Made by a program: the position numbers and the translations under genes. Below, piece after piece: positions 17,131 to 24,132 of a stretch of 64,000 bases of DNA (positions are counted from its first letter, which is position 1; every line of letters starts with the position of its first letter). The DNA comes from UBA4735 sp035935465 (GTDB lineage Bacteria > Chloroflexota > Limnocylindria > P2-11E): the NCBI GenBank assembly GCA_035935465.1, contig DASYXA010000062.1, forward strand, positions 1-64,000, read 5' to 3'. Below the pieces are notes generated by a model that was given only the letters and a program-made list of their open reading frames with translations, had not been told where the DNA came from and ran no database searches.

Positions 17131-17962
17131 AGCGCGCACGCCGTTCCTCGCGATCGGCCACACCGCGCGCGACGAGTTCCCCGATGGGCGCTGGCGCCTC
17201 GGGGGATCGGCGCTCTACGGCGCCGCGACGGCCGCGAAGCTGGGCGCGAACGTCACGCTCGTCACGCGCGCGGGTCCGCAGGAACGCGAGGCGCTCGCGA
17301 CGCTCTGTCAGGAGCTCGGCATCACGCTGCGCGCGCTACCAAGCGATGTCACCACGACGTTCGGCTTCACATACGACGCGGCCGGCCATCGCACGCTGCG
17401 CCTGCGAGCCAGGGCGGCGGCGATCGCGCGCGCGGACGTCGGTCGCACGGTCGGGACACCGAAGGCGGTGCTGCTCGCATCGATCGCGGGCGAGCTCGAC
17501 GACTCGCTGTTCGCGCCGTGGTCCGGCGCGAAGCGCGTGCTCGCGGCGCAGGGGATGCTGCGGTCGTTCGCGGCGGACGGTACGGTCGTCGCGGCGCCGT
17601 GGCGTGATCACGCCCGGCTCCTGCCGAAGGTCGACGCCGTCGTCGTGAGCGAGGAGGACCACGCCGACGATCCGGCCTGGCTGCCGTTCACGACCGTCGT
17701 CGTCACGCAGGCCGAGCGCGGCTCGGTGCTGCACGGAAGCGGCCGCACGACGCACGTCGGCGCGTTCGCGGTCGACGAGGTCATCGACCAGACCGGCGCG
17801 GGCGACGCGTTCGCCGCGGCCCTCGCGCTCGGTCTGGCCGAGGGGCTGCCGATCGTGCGGGCGGCGACGTTCGCGAGCGCGGCAGCGTCATTCGCGGTCG
17901 AGGGGCTGGGCATGTCGCGGCTCGCGGATCGCGCCCGGGTGCGGGAACGGATGCGCGAATGA
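17123..17962 (+). CDS. PfkB-family carbohydrate kinase
   Basis: A 279-residue ribokinase-fold kinase. The C-terminal signature DQTGAGDAFAAAL (about residues 219-231) provides the catalytic Asp and the anion hole; the N-terminal GGSALYGAATAAKLGA is the substrate-side Gly-rich motif. The sugar or nucleoside substrate is not evident. Its ATG lies within the last 8 bp of ychF, and the stop overlaps the next start as ATGA, so it belongs to the murI-ychF transcription unit. Confidence 0.87.
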   Translation: MSRARTPFLAIGHTARDEFPDGRWRLGGSALYGAATAAKLGANVTLVTRAGPQEREALATLCQELGITLRALPSDVTTTFGFTYDAAGHRTLRLRARAAAIARADVGRTVGTPKAVLLASIAGELDDSLFAPWSGAKRVLAAQGMLRSFAADGTVVAAPWRDHARLLPKVDAVVVSEEDHADDPAWLPFTTVVVTQAERGSVLHGSGRTTHVGAFAVDEVIDQTGAGDAFAAALALGLAEGLPIVRAATFASAAASFAVEGLGMSRLADRARVRERMRE

Positions 17963-18777
17963 GCCGAATGAGCGTGGACTGGGCCGCGCTCGATCGCGGT
18001 GCGGGGGCGCTGGATGGGAAGGCCGGGCTCGTCGTGCTCGACGCCGAGGGGCGGACGCTCTACGAGCGCGACGCCGACCGCGCGTACCCAGCCGCGTCGG
18101 TCATCAAGATCCCGATCCTCATGACCGTGTACGCGGACGCGGCGGCGGGCCGCGTCTCGCTCGAGGAGCGGCTCGCGGTGGGGGAGCACAAACCCGGGAC
18201 CGGCGTGCTCGGGTTGGTGAAGGGCGTGACGGAGCTGAGCCTGCGCGATCATGCCACGCTCATGACGGTCGTCAGCGACAACACCGCCACGAACCGGGTC
18301 ATGGAGCGTCTCGGCGTCGAGCGGATCGGCGAGCGGATGCGCGAGTGGGGCTGCGTCCGGACGAAGCTGCAGCGGAAGATGTTCGACTTCGAGGCGGCGG
18401 ATCGCGGGTTCGACAACGTCGCGAGCCCGCGCGAGACCGCCCGACTGCTGCTGCGGCTGGTGCGCGGCGAGCTGGTCGATCGCGCGACGTCCGACGCGGT
18501 GCTGGCAGTGCTCGAGGGGACCCAGGACGACGCGCTCCTCCGCCGGTACCTGCCCGCCGGGGCGCGGGTGGCCCACAAGACCGGGTCGCTCGAGAAGGTC
18601 CGGAACGACGCAGCGGTCATCTGGGGAGAGCGGCCGGTGATCGCGGCGGGGTTCGTGAGCGGCGTGCCGGACATCCGCCCGGCCCGGTCGCTGCTCGGGC
18701 TCCTCGGGTGGCTCGCCTACGGCGCCGCGGGTGGCGACGCGAAGGGGCTTCCATCGGAGTGGCCCGAGGGGCGATGA
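17959..18777 (+). CDS. Class A beta-lactamase-fold serine hydrolase, apparently cytosolic
   Basis: A 272-residue protein with all three active-site motifs of penicillin-recognising enzymes: SVIK (Ser-x-x-Lys, about residues 48-51), VSDNTATN (SDN) and HKTGS (KTG). A segment around MFDFEAADRGFDN occupies the omega-loop region, but a clear class A general-base Glu is not obvious. There is no signal peptide: the start MSRMSVDWAALDRG is hydrophilic, so the protein probably stays in the cytosol, unlike true beta-lactamases. It may be a peptidase or esterase of cell-wall fragments, in line with murI and the D-amino-acid genes nearby (inference). ATGA overlap with the PfkB gene. Confidence 0.82.
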   Translation: MSRMSVDWAALDRGAGALDGKAGLVVLDAEGRTLYERDADRAYPAASVIKIPILMTVYADAAAGRVSLEERLAVGEHKPGTGVLGLVKGVTELSLRDHATLMTVVSDNTATNRVMERLGVERIGERMREWGCVRTKLQRKMFDFEAADRGFDNVASPRETARLLLRLVRGELVDRATSDAVLAVLEGTQDDALLRRYLPAGARVAHKTGSLEKVRNDAAVIWGERPVIAAGFVSGVPDIRPARSLLGLLGWLAYGAAGGDAKGLPSEWPEGR

Positions 18778-19196
18778 TGGCGGTGATGCGGAAGGGCTCG
18801 CGGTCATCCGGCCGGTCGCGGCCGCGTGCGGGCCGCGCGGCGGTGGCGTCGCTGGGCCGGCCCTCGCTCGCGCTGCTCCTGTTGATCGCCGGTCTGCTCC
18901 TGGCGAGCGCGTTCGTCGCGATCGAGATCCAGCGGAACGCCCTCGCGCGGCAGTCGTCGGCGCTGCTGAGCGACATCGCGGCCGCGGAGGCGACGCACGC
19001 CCAGCTCGCCGCGGCTGTCGCGGCGAAGAAGACCGACGACTACGTGATCAACAAGGCCCGCGACTACGGATACGTGCTGCCGGGCGAGGCGTTGATCGGC
19101 GTGCAGCGGGACCCGGTGGCTCCCGTCGCCGCGGTGAATGCGCCCCGTCCGTCGCGCGTGCAGAAGTGGATCGCGCTGTTCTTCGGAGCGCGCTAG
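18774..19196 (+). CDS. FtsB/DivIC-like septum formation initiator family protein
   Basis: A 140-residue bitopic membrane protein: basic N-terminus (1-28), one transmembrane helix (about 31-52), then a coiled coil rich in Ala/Gln/Leu (about 55-82) and a DDYVINKARDYGYVLPGE segment. That segment is the pattern of FtsB/DivIC proteins, which bridge FtsL and FtsQ in the divisome. The start ATG 18774 overlaps the previous gene; ATG 18777 is equally possible. It ends 60 bp before initiator tRNA-Met. Confidence 0.75.
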   Translation: MMAVMRKGSRSSGRSRPRAGRAAVASLGRPSLALLLLIAGLLLASAFVAIEIQRNALARQSSALLSDIAAAEATHAQLAAAVAAKKTDDYVINKARDYGYVLPGEALIGVQRDPVAPVAAVNAPRPSRVQKWIALFFGAR

Positions 19197-19243
19197 AGGT
19201 CGCGCGCGACCGTCTCATCGAAACGAAGATCAGGCAGACCCAG

Positions 19244-19249
19244 TAGCAT
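19244..19249 (+). promoter_or_regulatory. Candidate -10 (TAGCAT) of initiator tRNA-Met
   Basis: TAGCAT ends 6 nt before the mature tRNA 5' end. It has the same form as the hexamers preceding leaderless-looking protein genes, which supports reading those as promoters. Confidence 0.5.
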
Positions 19250-19255
19250 GGTGTT

Positions 19256-19314
<59 letters not shown>

Positions 19315-19327
<13 letters not shown>

Positions 19328-19406
19328 CAGAGCACCCGGGTCGTGGCCCGGGTGTTTTCGTACGTAGTCCTATTGCGCCGACGTCACGAGTTCGGTACCA
19401 AGAGGC
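19315..19406 (+). repeat. Direct repeat copy 1: tRNA-fMet 3' end + terminator + HNH leader
   Basis: Starts in the tRNA T-arm (CTTCCTCCCGCAACAGAGC), continues through the terminator and a 30-bp block identical in both copies (TATTGCGCCGACGTCACGAG and following), and ends at the HNH start codon. The partner copy is at 19917-20007. Confidence 0.85.
19333..19358 (+). terminator. Rho-independent terminator after tRNA-fMet
   Basis: Perfect stem CACCCGGG / CCCGGGTG (19333-19340 and 19347-19354), loop TCGTGG, followed by TTTT. Confidence 0.8.
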
Positions 19407-19898
19407 ATGCCGTACTCCGATCCCGAAAGACGTCGCGCCTTCGGTCGCGAGTGGATGAAGCGCAACGCGCAGAAGGCTCGCGAGGCGATGCGGCGCTGGC
19501 GGAAGCAGCATCCGGATCAGCATCGGGCCGAACTCCGGTCGTACTACGCGCGTGACCCGGTCCGCCGGCAACGCCAGATCGATGCGAGTCCGAACCGAAA
19601 AGCGGTGCGCACCGCGATGAAGCATCGGCGCCGCGAGCGAAGCGCAGGCGGGTCGTCATTCACGGCTAAGGAATGGCTCGCAATGGTGGAACAGCATGGC
19701 GGACGTTGCGCATACTGCCGCGTCGTCGCGCCGCTTCAGGTCGATCATCGAACGGCATTGGCGCGCGGCGGGGCGAACTCGATCGGCAACATCCTGCCGG
19801 CGTGCGCTCCGTGCAATTTGCGCAAGGGCACGATGAGCGAGGCGGAGTTCCGCGCACGTCTCGCTGCGGAACGGAGCGAGCGGTCCCCATACAGTTGA
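19407..19898 (+). CDS. HNH endonuclease, first cassette (intact)
   Basis: A 163-residue protein: a basic N-terminal region (1-70, rich in Arg/His/Gln, probable DNA binding) followed by a zinc-finger HNH nuclease domain with CAYC, VDHRTALARGG, NILPACAPCN (about residues 98-140). All HNH/zinc residues are present. It lies between initiator tRNA-Met and a second partial copy of that tRNA's 3' end, 600 bp away, which makes it look like a site-specific mobile endonuclease gene rather than a housekeeping gene. It lacks an integrase. GC content is lower than its neighbours'. The start ATG follows the repeated leader directly. Confidence 0.88.
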   Translation: MPYSDPERRRAFGREWMKRNAQKAREAMRRWRKQHPDQHRAELRSYYARDPVRRQRQIDASPNRKAVRTAMKHRRRERSAGGSSFTAKEWLAMVEQHGGRCAYCRVVAPLQVDHRTALARGGANSIGNILPACAPCNLRKGTMSEAEFRARLAAERSERSPYS

Positions 19899-19916
19899 CC
19901 TCTCGGACGTCCGGAA

Positions 19917-20007
19917 CTTCCTCCCGCAACAGAGCCCGGGTCCAAGCCCGGGTGTTTTCGTACCTGGTCCTATTGCGCCGACGTCACGAGTTCGGTACTA
20001 AGGAAGC
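19917..20007 (+). repeat. Direct repeat copy 2: tRNA-fMet 3' fragment + terminator + HNH leader
   Basis: Begins with the 13 terminal tRNA bases and runs to the start codon of the second HNH gene. Copy 2 has only the 3' end of the tRNA, not a whole tRNA. Offsets are 602 bp at the left end and 600 bp at the right end; terminator loops differ while stems are conserved. Confidence 0.85.
19935..19958 (+). terminator. Terminator in second repeat copy
   Basis: Stem CCCGGG / CCCGGG (19935-19940, 19947-19952), loop TCCAAG, followed by TGTTTT. Confidence 0.7.
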
Positions 20008-20248
20008 GTGCCTCGCAAGGATCCGGAAGCACGACGCGCGTACCAACACGAATACATCAAGCGGACTGCCGAGCGGCACCGGCAGCACTCGAAAGAGGCT
20101 ATGCGGCGCTGGCGGCTGAACGAATCCCGAAGCCCGCTTGGCTCGGGATCGCGCCTACAAGTCTCGCCACAAAGAACAGGTCAATGCTGGCCACAAGTGT
20201 CGTCAACGGTCGAAAATTCACCCCCCTCCAACGGTCGAAAATGCACCC

Positions 20249-21021
20249 TCAGGCCTCTGCGCGGTCTGAACGTCGCGGCGCTGCAGCGACGTCTTTGCCC
20301 CGCAGTCGATAGCTGTCGCCCTTGAGCGAGAGGATCTCAGCGTGGTGCACCAGCCGGTCGACCATCGCCGTCGCGACGACGTCGTCGCCGAAGACCTCGC
20401 CCCAGGCCGAGAACGGCTTGTTGCTGGTGACGATGAGCGAGGCCCGCTCATAGCGGCTCGAGACCAGGTGGAACATCAGCTTGGCCGCCTCGGGATCAAA
20501 CGGCACGTACCCGACCTCGTCGACGATCAGCAGCGGGACCCGTCCAAGGCGACGCAGCTCGAGCGACAGCCGTCCCAGCTGCTGCGCGTCGAGGAGCCGG
20601 GCACCCAGTCGGTGGCCGTGGCGAAGAGCACCCGGTGCCCGGCGAGGCAGGCTCGGATCCCGAGGGCGATCGCGAGATGGGTCTTCCCGGTACCCGGCGG
20701 GCCGAGGAGCACGACGTTCTCTGTCCCGAGCAGGAAGTCGAGCTGGGCCAGGTGCAGCACGAGCTCCTGCTTCACCGAGCGCTGGAAGGTCCAATCGAAC
20801 TCCTCGAGGGTCTTGCGGCTCGCGAAGCGCGCGGCGCGGATCCGGGCCGCACCACCGTGGGCCTCGCGCGAGCTGGTCTCGCTCGCGAGCAGGGCTTCGG
20901 CGAACCGCTCATAGCTCCACGATTCGCTGCGCGCTCGCTCGGCGAGCTTGGGCAGGGCGTGCGCCGCAGCCGGGGCCTTGAGGGCCCGGAACAGGTGGGT
21001 GAGCTCGGCCGCGGTGGTCAT
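20249..21021 (-). pseudogene. istB: IstB ATPase helper, broken by a one-base deletion
   Basis: AAA+ transposition helper of IS21 elements. The first 164-residue frame includes the Walker A block GPPGTGKTHLAIALG; the second frame continues with ARLLDAQQLGRLSLE and Walker B LLIVDEVGYVPFD. The switch is at about 20602, where GACTGGGTG is followed by CCCGG instead of GCCCGG. Adding one G restores 257 codons, the usual IstB length. Start overlaps the istA stop as ATGA. Either the element is inactive or it relies on another copy's IstB; a sequencing error cannot be excluded. Confidence 0.85.
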
Positions 21022-22241
21022 GCCGGGATCAACCGGTCATAGCGCGCGAGCGGCCGGCGCTCGACCGCGATCTCGGTCGCAGCGCCGCGCTCAGCCTGCA
21101 GCGCCCGGGCATGCTCGAGCGCGGTGACCGTCCGGTGGCGGGCGAAGCTGCGCTCGTGATCGCACGCCGGCTCGTTCGTCTCGAGGGCCCGACCGCGGAC
21201 CCGGCGCTGCGAGACGATCACTTCGACGCGTTGTCCGACCAGTCGTGGATCGAGCGAATAGTCATTCGTATCCACGCGGACGTACGGCTGCGGCGGCACC
21301 CGCAGCACGGACCGCCGGTGGATGTCCGGGGTGCGCTCGGGCAGTGGCCGCAGCGCGCCGTGTTCTTCGGCCAGCCGGTCGATCGGCCGCTCGCGGAGCG
21401 CGCGGTGCATCCGGACGTTCGCCCGGCGCTCGAACCAGCGGTCGAGCTGGTCTTGGAAGTCGAGCGGCCCGGCGAAGGACCGTCCCGGCTCGAAGCTGGT
21501 CTCAAGGAACTGAATCAGCCGCTCGATCACCCCCTTGGCCTCGGGGTCGCCGGCTTCGCAGAACCGCCAGGCCACCGGCAGCTGGCCACAGAACGCGGCG
21601 TACGGCTCGGTCGGTTTGCCCAGGCCGGCGTGGAGTGCGCCCTCGCGATCGGTGACCAGCGTCTCGGGCAGTCCGCCGAACGCCCGCAGGCAGCGGGCCA
21701 TGCCCCAGAGCAGGTCGGGAGCTTCCTTGCTGAAGATGAGCGCCCCGGCGCCAACGCGCGAGTACCCGAGCGCCCCGACCATCACGTATCCGCGGCGGGT
21801 CTGGCCGAACCCGACCGGGAGCTCGCGGATCGGCTGCCACAGATCGAACTGGGCGAGCTCGCCGGGGCGGTACGTGGTCCGCTGGTACGTCCGGACCGCC
21901 GGACGGAACAGCGGCCGGACCTCGCGCAGATACGCATCGAGGTTCGTCTGGTGTCCGGCGTACCCCTGCGCGACGATGAGCTCGCCGATCCGCGCGTTCG
22001 GCAGCCGCGCGTCGTCGTGGAGCAGCCGATGGATCTCGTCCTTGAACGGATCGAGCTTCGAGGGCATCGGTGAACGCGCGTACCGCGGCGGCTCGCTCGA
22101 CCGCAGGGCACGGCGAACGGTGTTGCGGTCGACCGCGTACCGCCGCGCGAGTTCCTTGATCGACACCCCGCCCACGACGTGCAACCTGCGCAGCTCGGCC
22201 CACTGCTCCACGATCAGCACGTCCTTCCTCCTGCCCGACAT
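21018..22241 (-). CDS. istA: IS21 transposase IstA
   Basis: A 407-residue DDE transposase. An N-terminal helix-turn-helix (IKELARRYAVDRNTVRRAL, about residues 28-46) is followed by the integrase core with Asp in LAQFDLW, Asp in TLVTDRE and Glu in AKGVIERLIQFLE, then a C-terminal beta-barrel with RVDTNDYSLDPRLVG. Length is normal. I chose ATG 22241 (MSGRRKDVL); the frame is open to 22265. Confidence 0.92.
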   Translation of the reverse strand: MSGRRKDVLIVEQWAELRRLHVVGGVSIKELARRYAVDRNTVRRALRSSEPPRYARSPMPSKLDPFKDEIHRLLHDDARLPNARIGELIVAQGYAGHQTNLDAYLREVRPLFRPAVRTYQRTTYRPGELAQFDLWQPIRELPVGFGQTRRGYVMVGALGYSRVGAGALIFSKEAPDLLWGMARCLRAFGGLPETLVTDREGALHAGLGKPTEPYAAFCGQLPVAWRFCEAGDPEAKGVIERLIQFLETSFEPGRSFAGPLDFQDQLDRWFERRANVRMHRALRERPIDRLAEEHGALRPLPERTPDIHRRSVLRVPPQPYVRVDTNDYSLDPRLVGQRVEVIVSQRRVRGRALETNEPACDHERSFARHRTVTALEHARALQAERGAATEIAVERRPLARYDRLIPA

Positions 22242-22658
22242 CGACTTCGCCGAGCAGGCTGCCACCGGACGGAGGGACGCGATCAGGGCGAGCGGGGTGA
22301 GGTTTCGACCGGTCGCAGAGGGTGCTTATTCAACCGGTGCCGGCAACAAGCGTCATCGACTGAAGTACCCCGAGCAGCGACGGGCTATCTGGCAGCGGCG
22401 GCGCGCGAGGGAATTAGGAGCAGACGGGAACTTCACCTCCGCTGAGTGGCTCGCTCTCCTGGCGTCGTACGAGCACCGATGTGGCTACTGCGGCGATGGA
22501 GGGCCCATGCAGGCCGATCACCGCCTTCCTCTGGCTCGCGGGGGAACGCACTCAATCGAGAACATCATTCCGGCGTGCGGTCCATGCAACCGCGAGAAGT
22601 CCACGATGACCGACTTGGAGTTCCGTCGACGTCAGACTATTGAAGCTAACAAGCGTTC

Positions 22659-22664
22659 TAAAAT
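22659..22664 (+). promoter_or_regulatory. Possible -10 (TAAAAT) of tRNA(CAT), inside the HNH2 3' end
   Basis: The only AT-rich hexamer before the tRNA; it ends 12 nt from the mature 5' end. It lies within the HNH2 coding sequence. TTGAAG at 22640 is too close (13-nt spacer) to be a good -35. Confidence 0.3.
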
Positions 22665-22676
22665 CAGGCGGAAAGC

Positions 22677-22749
22677 GGCTGGGTAGCTCAGCGGTTAGAG
22701 CAGTGGACTCATAACCCACAGGTCCCGGGTCCGAATCCCGGCCCAGCCA
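22677..22749 (+). tRNA. tRNA with CAT anticodon (elongator Met or Ile2)
   Basis: A 73-nt cloverleaf with perfect acceptor GGCTGGG/CCCAGCC, D-arm TAGCTCAGCGGTTAGAGC, anticodon loop CTCATAA with an A31 x C39 mismatch at the stem base, and discriminator A. CCA is not encoded. The short D-loop and the position 3 bp upstream of tilS fit tRNA-Ile2, whose C34 TilS converts to lysidine; the anticodon arm also fits elongator Met. I cannot decide from sequence alone. Confidence 0.92.
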
Positions 22750-22752
22750 CCG

Positions 22753-24132
22753 TTGACGACCACTCATTCGATCCGCGCCGCGGTCCTCGCCTTCGTGCGT
22801 CAGCACGACCTCCTGCCGCCAGGCCCGCTGGTCGTCGCGGTCTCCGGCGGCGCCGACTCCACCGCGCTGCTCCTGCTCCTGAGCGATCTCGCACCCGAGC
22901 TCGGGTGCGACCTCCACGTCGCGCACTTCGACCATCGGCTCCGCGCGCGCGCCTCGGCCAGGGACGCGCAGTTCGTCGCCGACCTCGCGCAGTCACGCGG
23001 CGCCACCATCCGCATCGGGCGCGCGGACGCCGCGCCGAAGAGCGAGGACGAGGCCCGCGAGCTCCGCTACGCGTTCCTGCGCCGCGCCGCGCGCGAGGTT
23101 GGCGCGTCGCGCATCGCCACCGGCCACACCCGCGACGACCAGGCCGAGACGGTCCTCCTGCACGCGACCCGGGGGAGCGGCCTCGCCGGCCTGGCCGGGA
23201 TGCGACCGCTCCGCGATGACCTCGTCCGCCCGCTCCTCACGATCGGCCGCGCCGACACCGAGGCCCTCTGCGCGGACGCGAAGATCACGCCGCGCGAGGA
23301 CCGCTCGAACGCCGACCCGAAGTACGCGCGCAACCGGATCCGCCACGCGGTCCTGCCGGAGCTCGAGCGGATCAACCCGCGGGCCCGCACCGCGCTCGCG
23401 CGCCTCGCGGACGCGGCCGCGCAGGCGGCCGACGCGGCGGCGCGCGCGGCCGCGCTGGCGCTCGACGCGGCCACGGATCCGGACGGGATCGACCTCGATC
23501 GCCTCGGGCCCGCGGCGCGGGACGACGCGCTCGCGATCGCCTGGAGCCGCGCGACCGGCCGCACCCTCGCCGCGAAGCACCGCACCGCGTTCGCCGCGCT
23601 CGCGGCTGCGCGCGCCGGCACCGCGACGCTCGACCTGCCGGGCGGCCGCGCGGTCCGGGAGTACGCCCGGCTGCGGATCGACACGGGGCCCGCCGGGCGG
23701 ACCGAGCCCGCCGGACCGGTGCCGCTGCCGACCGGCCGGACGGTCAGCTGGGACGGCTGGACGTTCATCGTGGGTTCACATCGGACCGGTACGTTCAGCG
23801 CGCCGGCGCCCGCGGGCGAGCTCGTCGTCCGATCACGGCGTCCGGGGGATCGGCTGGCCGGTCGGCTTCGTATCAAGGTGCAGGACCTGTTCACGGACGC
23901 GAAGGTGCCGGCGCGGGCGCGGGCCACCCACCCGCTCATCGCGACGGGTGCTGGGGAGGTCTGGTGGGTCGTCGGCCTGAAACATGCCGACGGCGAGGCG
24001 GCTCCGGGTCGCTGGATCGTCGCGACGCCGCCGGCGGCACGGATCGGAGCGATCAGGCGTTACACGGGTAACATCGATAGCAGCGACCGCCCGGTGGCGG
24101 ATGAGAGAGGACACGGCAACGAACTTCGATAA
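22753..24132 (+). CDS. tilS: tRNA(Ile)-lysidine synthetase
   Basis: Ligates lysine to C34 of tRNA-Ile(CAU) using ATP so that it reads AUA rather than AUG. The 459-residue protein has the N-type pyrophosphatase P-loop AVSGGADSTALLLLL (about residues 29-43), the TGHTRDDQAET block (about 122-132) and a C-terminal TilS domain with RSRRPGDRLAGRLRIKVQDLF. TTG start at 22753 lies 3 nt after the CAT tRNA. The last 32 nt overlap ftsH. Confidence 0.94.
   Translation: MTTTHSIRAAVLAFVRQHDLLPPGPLVVAVSGGADSTALLLLLSDLAPELGCDLHVAHFDHRLRARASARDAQFVADLAQSRGATIRIGRADAAPKSEDEARELRYAFLRRAAREVGASRIATGHTRDDQAETVLLHATRGSGLAGLAGMRPLRDDLVRPLLTIGRADTEALCADAKITPREDRSNADPKYARNRIRHAVLPELERINPRARTALARLADAAAQAADAAARAAALALDAATDPDGIDLDRLGPAARDDALAIAWSRATGRTLAAKHRTAFAALAAARAGTATLDLPGGRAVREYARLRIDTGPAGRTEPAGPVPLPTGRTVSWDGWTFIVGSHRTGTFSAPAPAGELVVRSRRPGDRLAGRLRIKVQDLFTDAKVPARARATHPLIATGAGEVWWVVGLKHADGEAAPGRWIVATPPAARIGAIRRYTGNIDSSDRPVADERGHGNELR

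Larger units (their letters stand above)
20198..22345 (-). mobile_element. IS21-family insertion sequence, 2148 bp, 5-bp target duplication ACAAG
   Basis: Termini align as inverted repeats: left TGTCGTCAACGGTCGAA, right (read inward) TGCCGGCACCGGTTGAA. Each end carries two internal copies of a GGTYGAA-N4-CACCC repeat (left about 20208-20247, right about 22293-22335), the multiple-end-repeat design of IS21. It is flanked by ACAAG at 20193-20197 and 22346-22350. It contains istA and a frameshifted istB on the minus strand. Confidence 0.9.
20008..22686 (+). pseudogene. HNH endonuclease, second cassette, frameshifted and split by IS21-family element
   Basis: The N-terminal part (GTG 20008 to 20197) encodes MPRKDPEARRAYQHEY and is homologous to the first HNH gene. 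A single extra base near 20120-20126 shifts the frame; in the new frame the product continues NPEARLARDRAYKS. After removal of the insertion element (20198-22345) and one 5-bp ACAAG duplication the frame joins perfectly into RHRLKYPEQRRAIW and the HNH domain CGYC, ADHRLPLARGG, NIIPACGPCN. The reconstructed gene is 525 nt (174 residues) once the extra base is removed. The stop codon TAG 22684-22686 lies inside the downstream tRNA. Confidence 0.88.
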
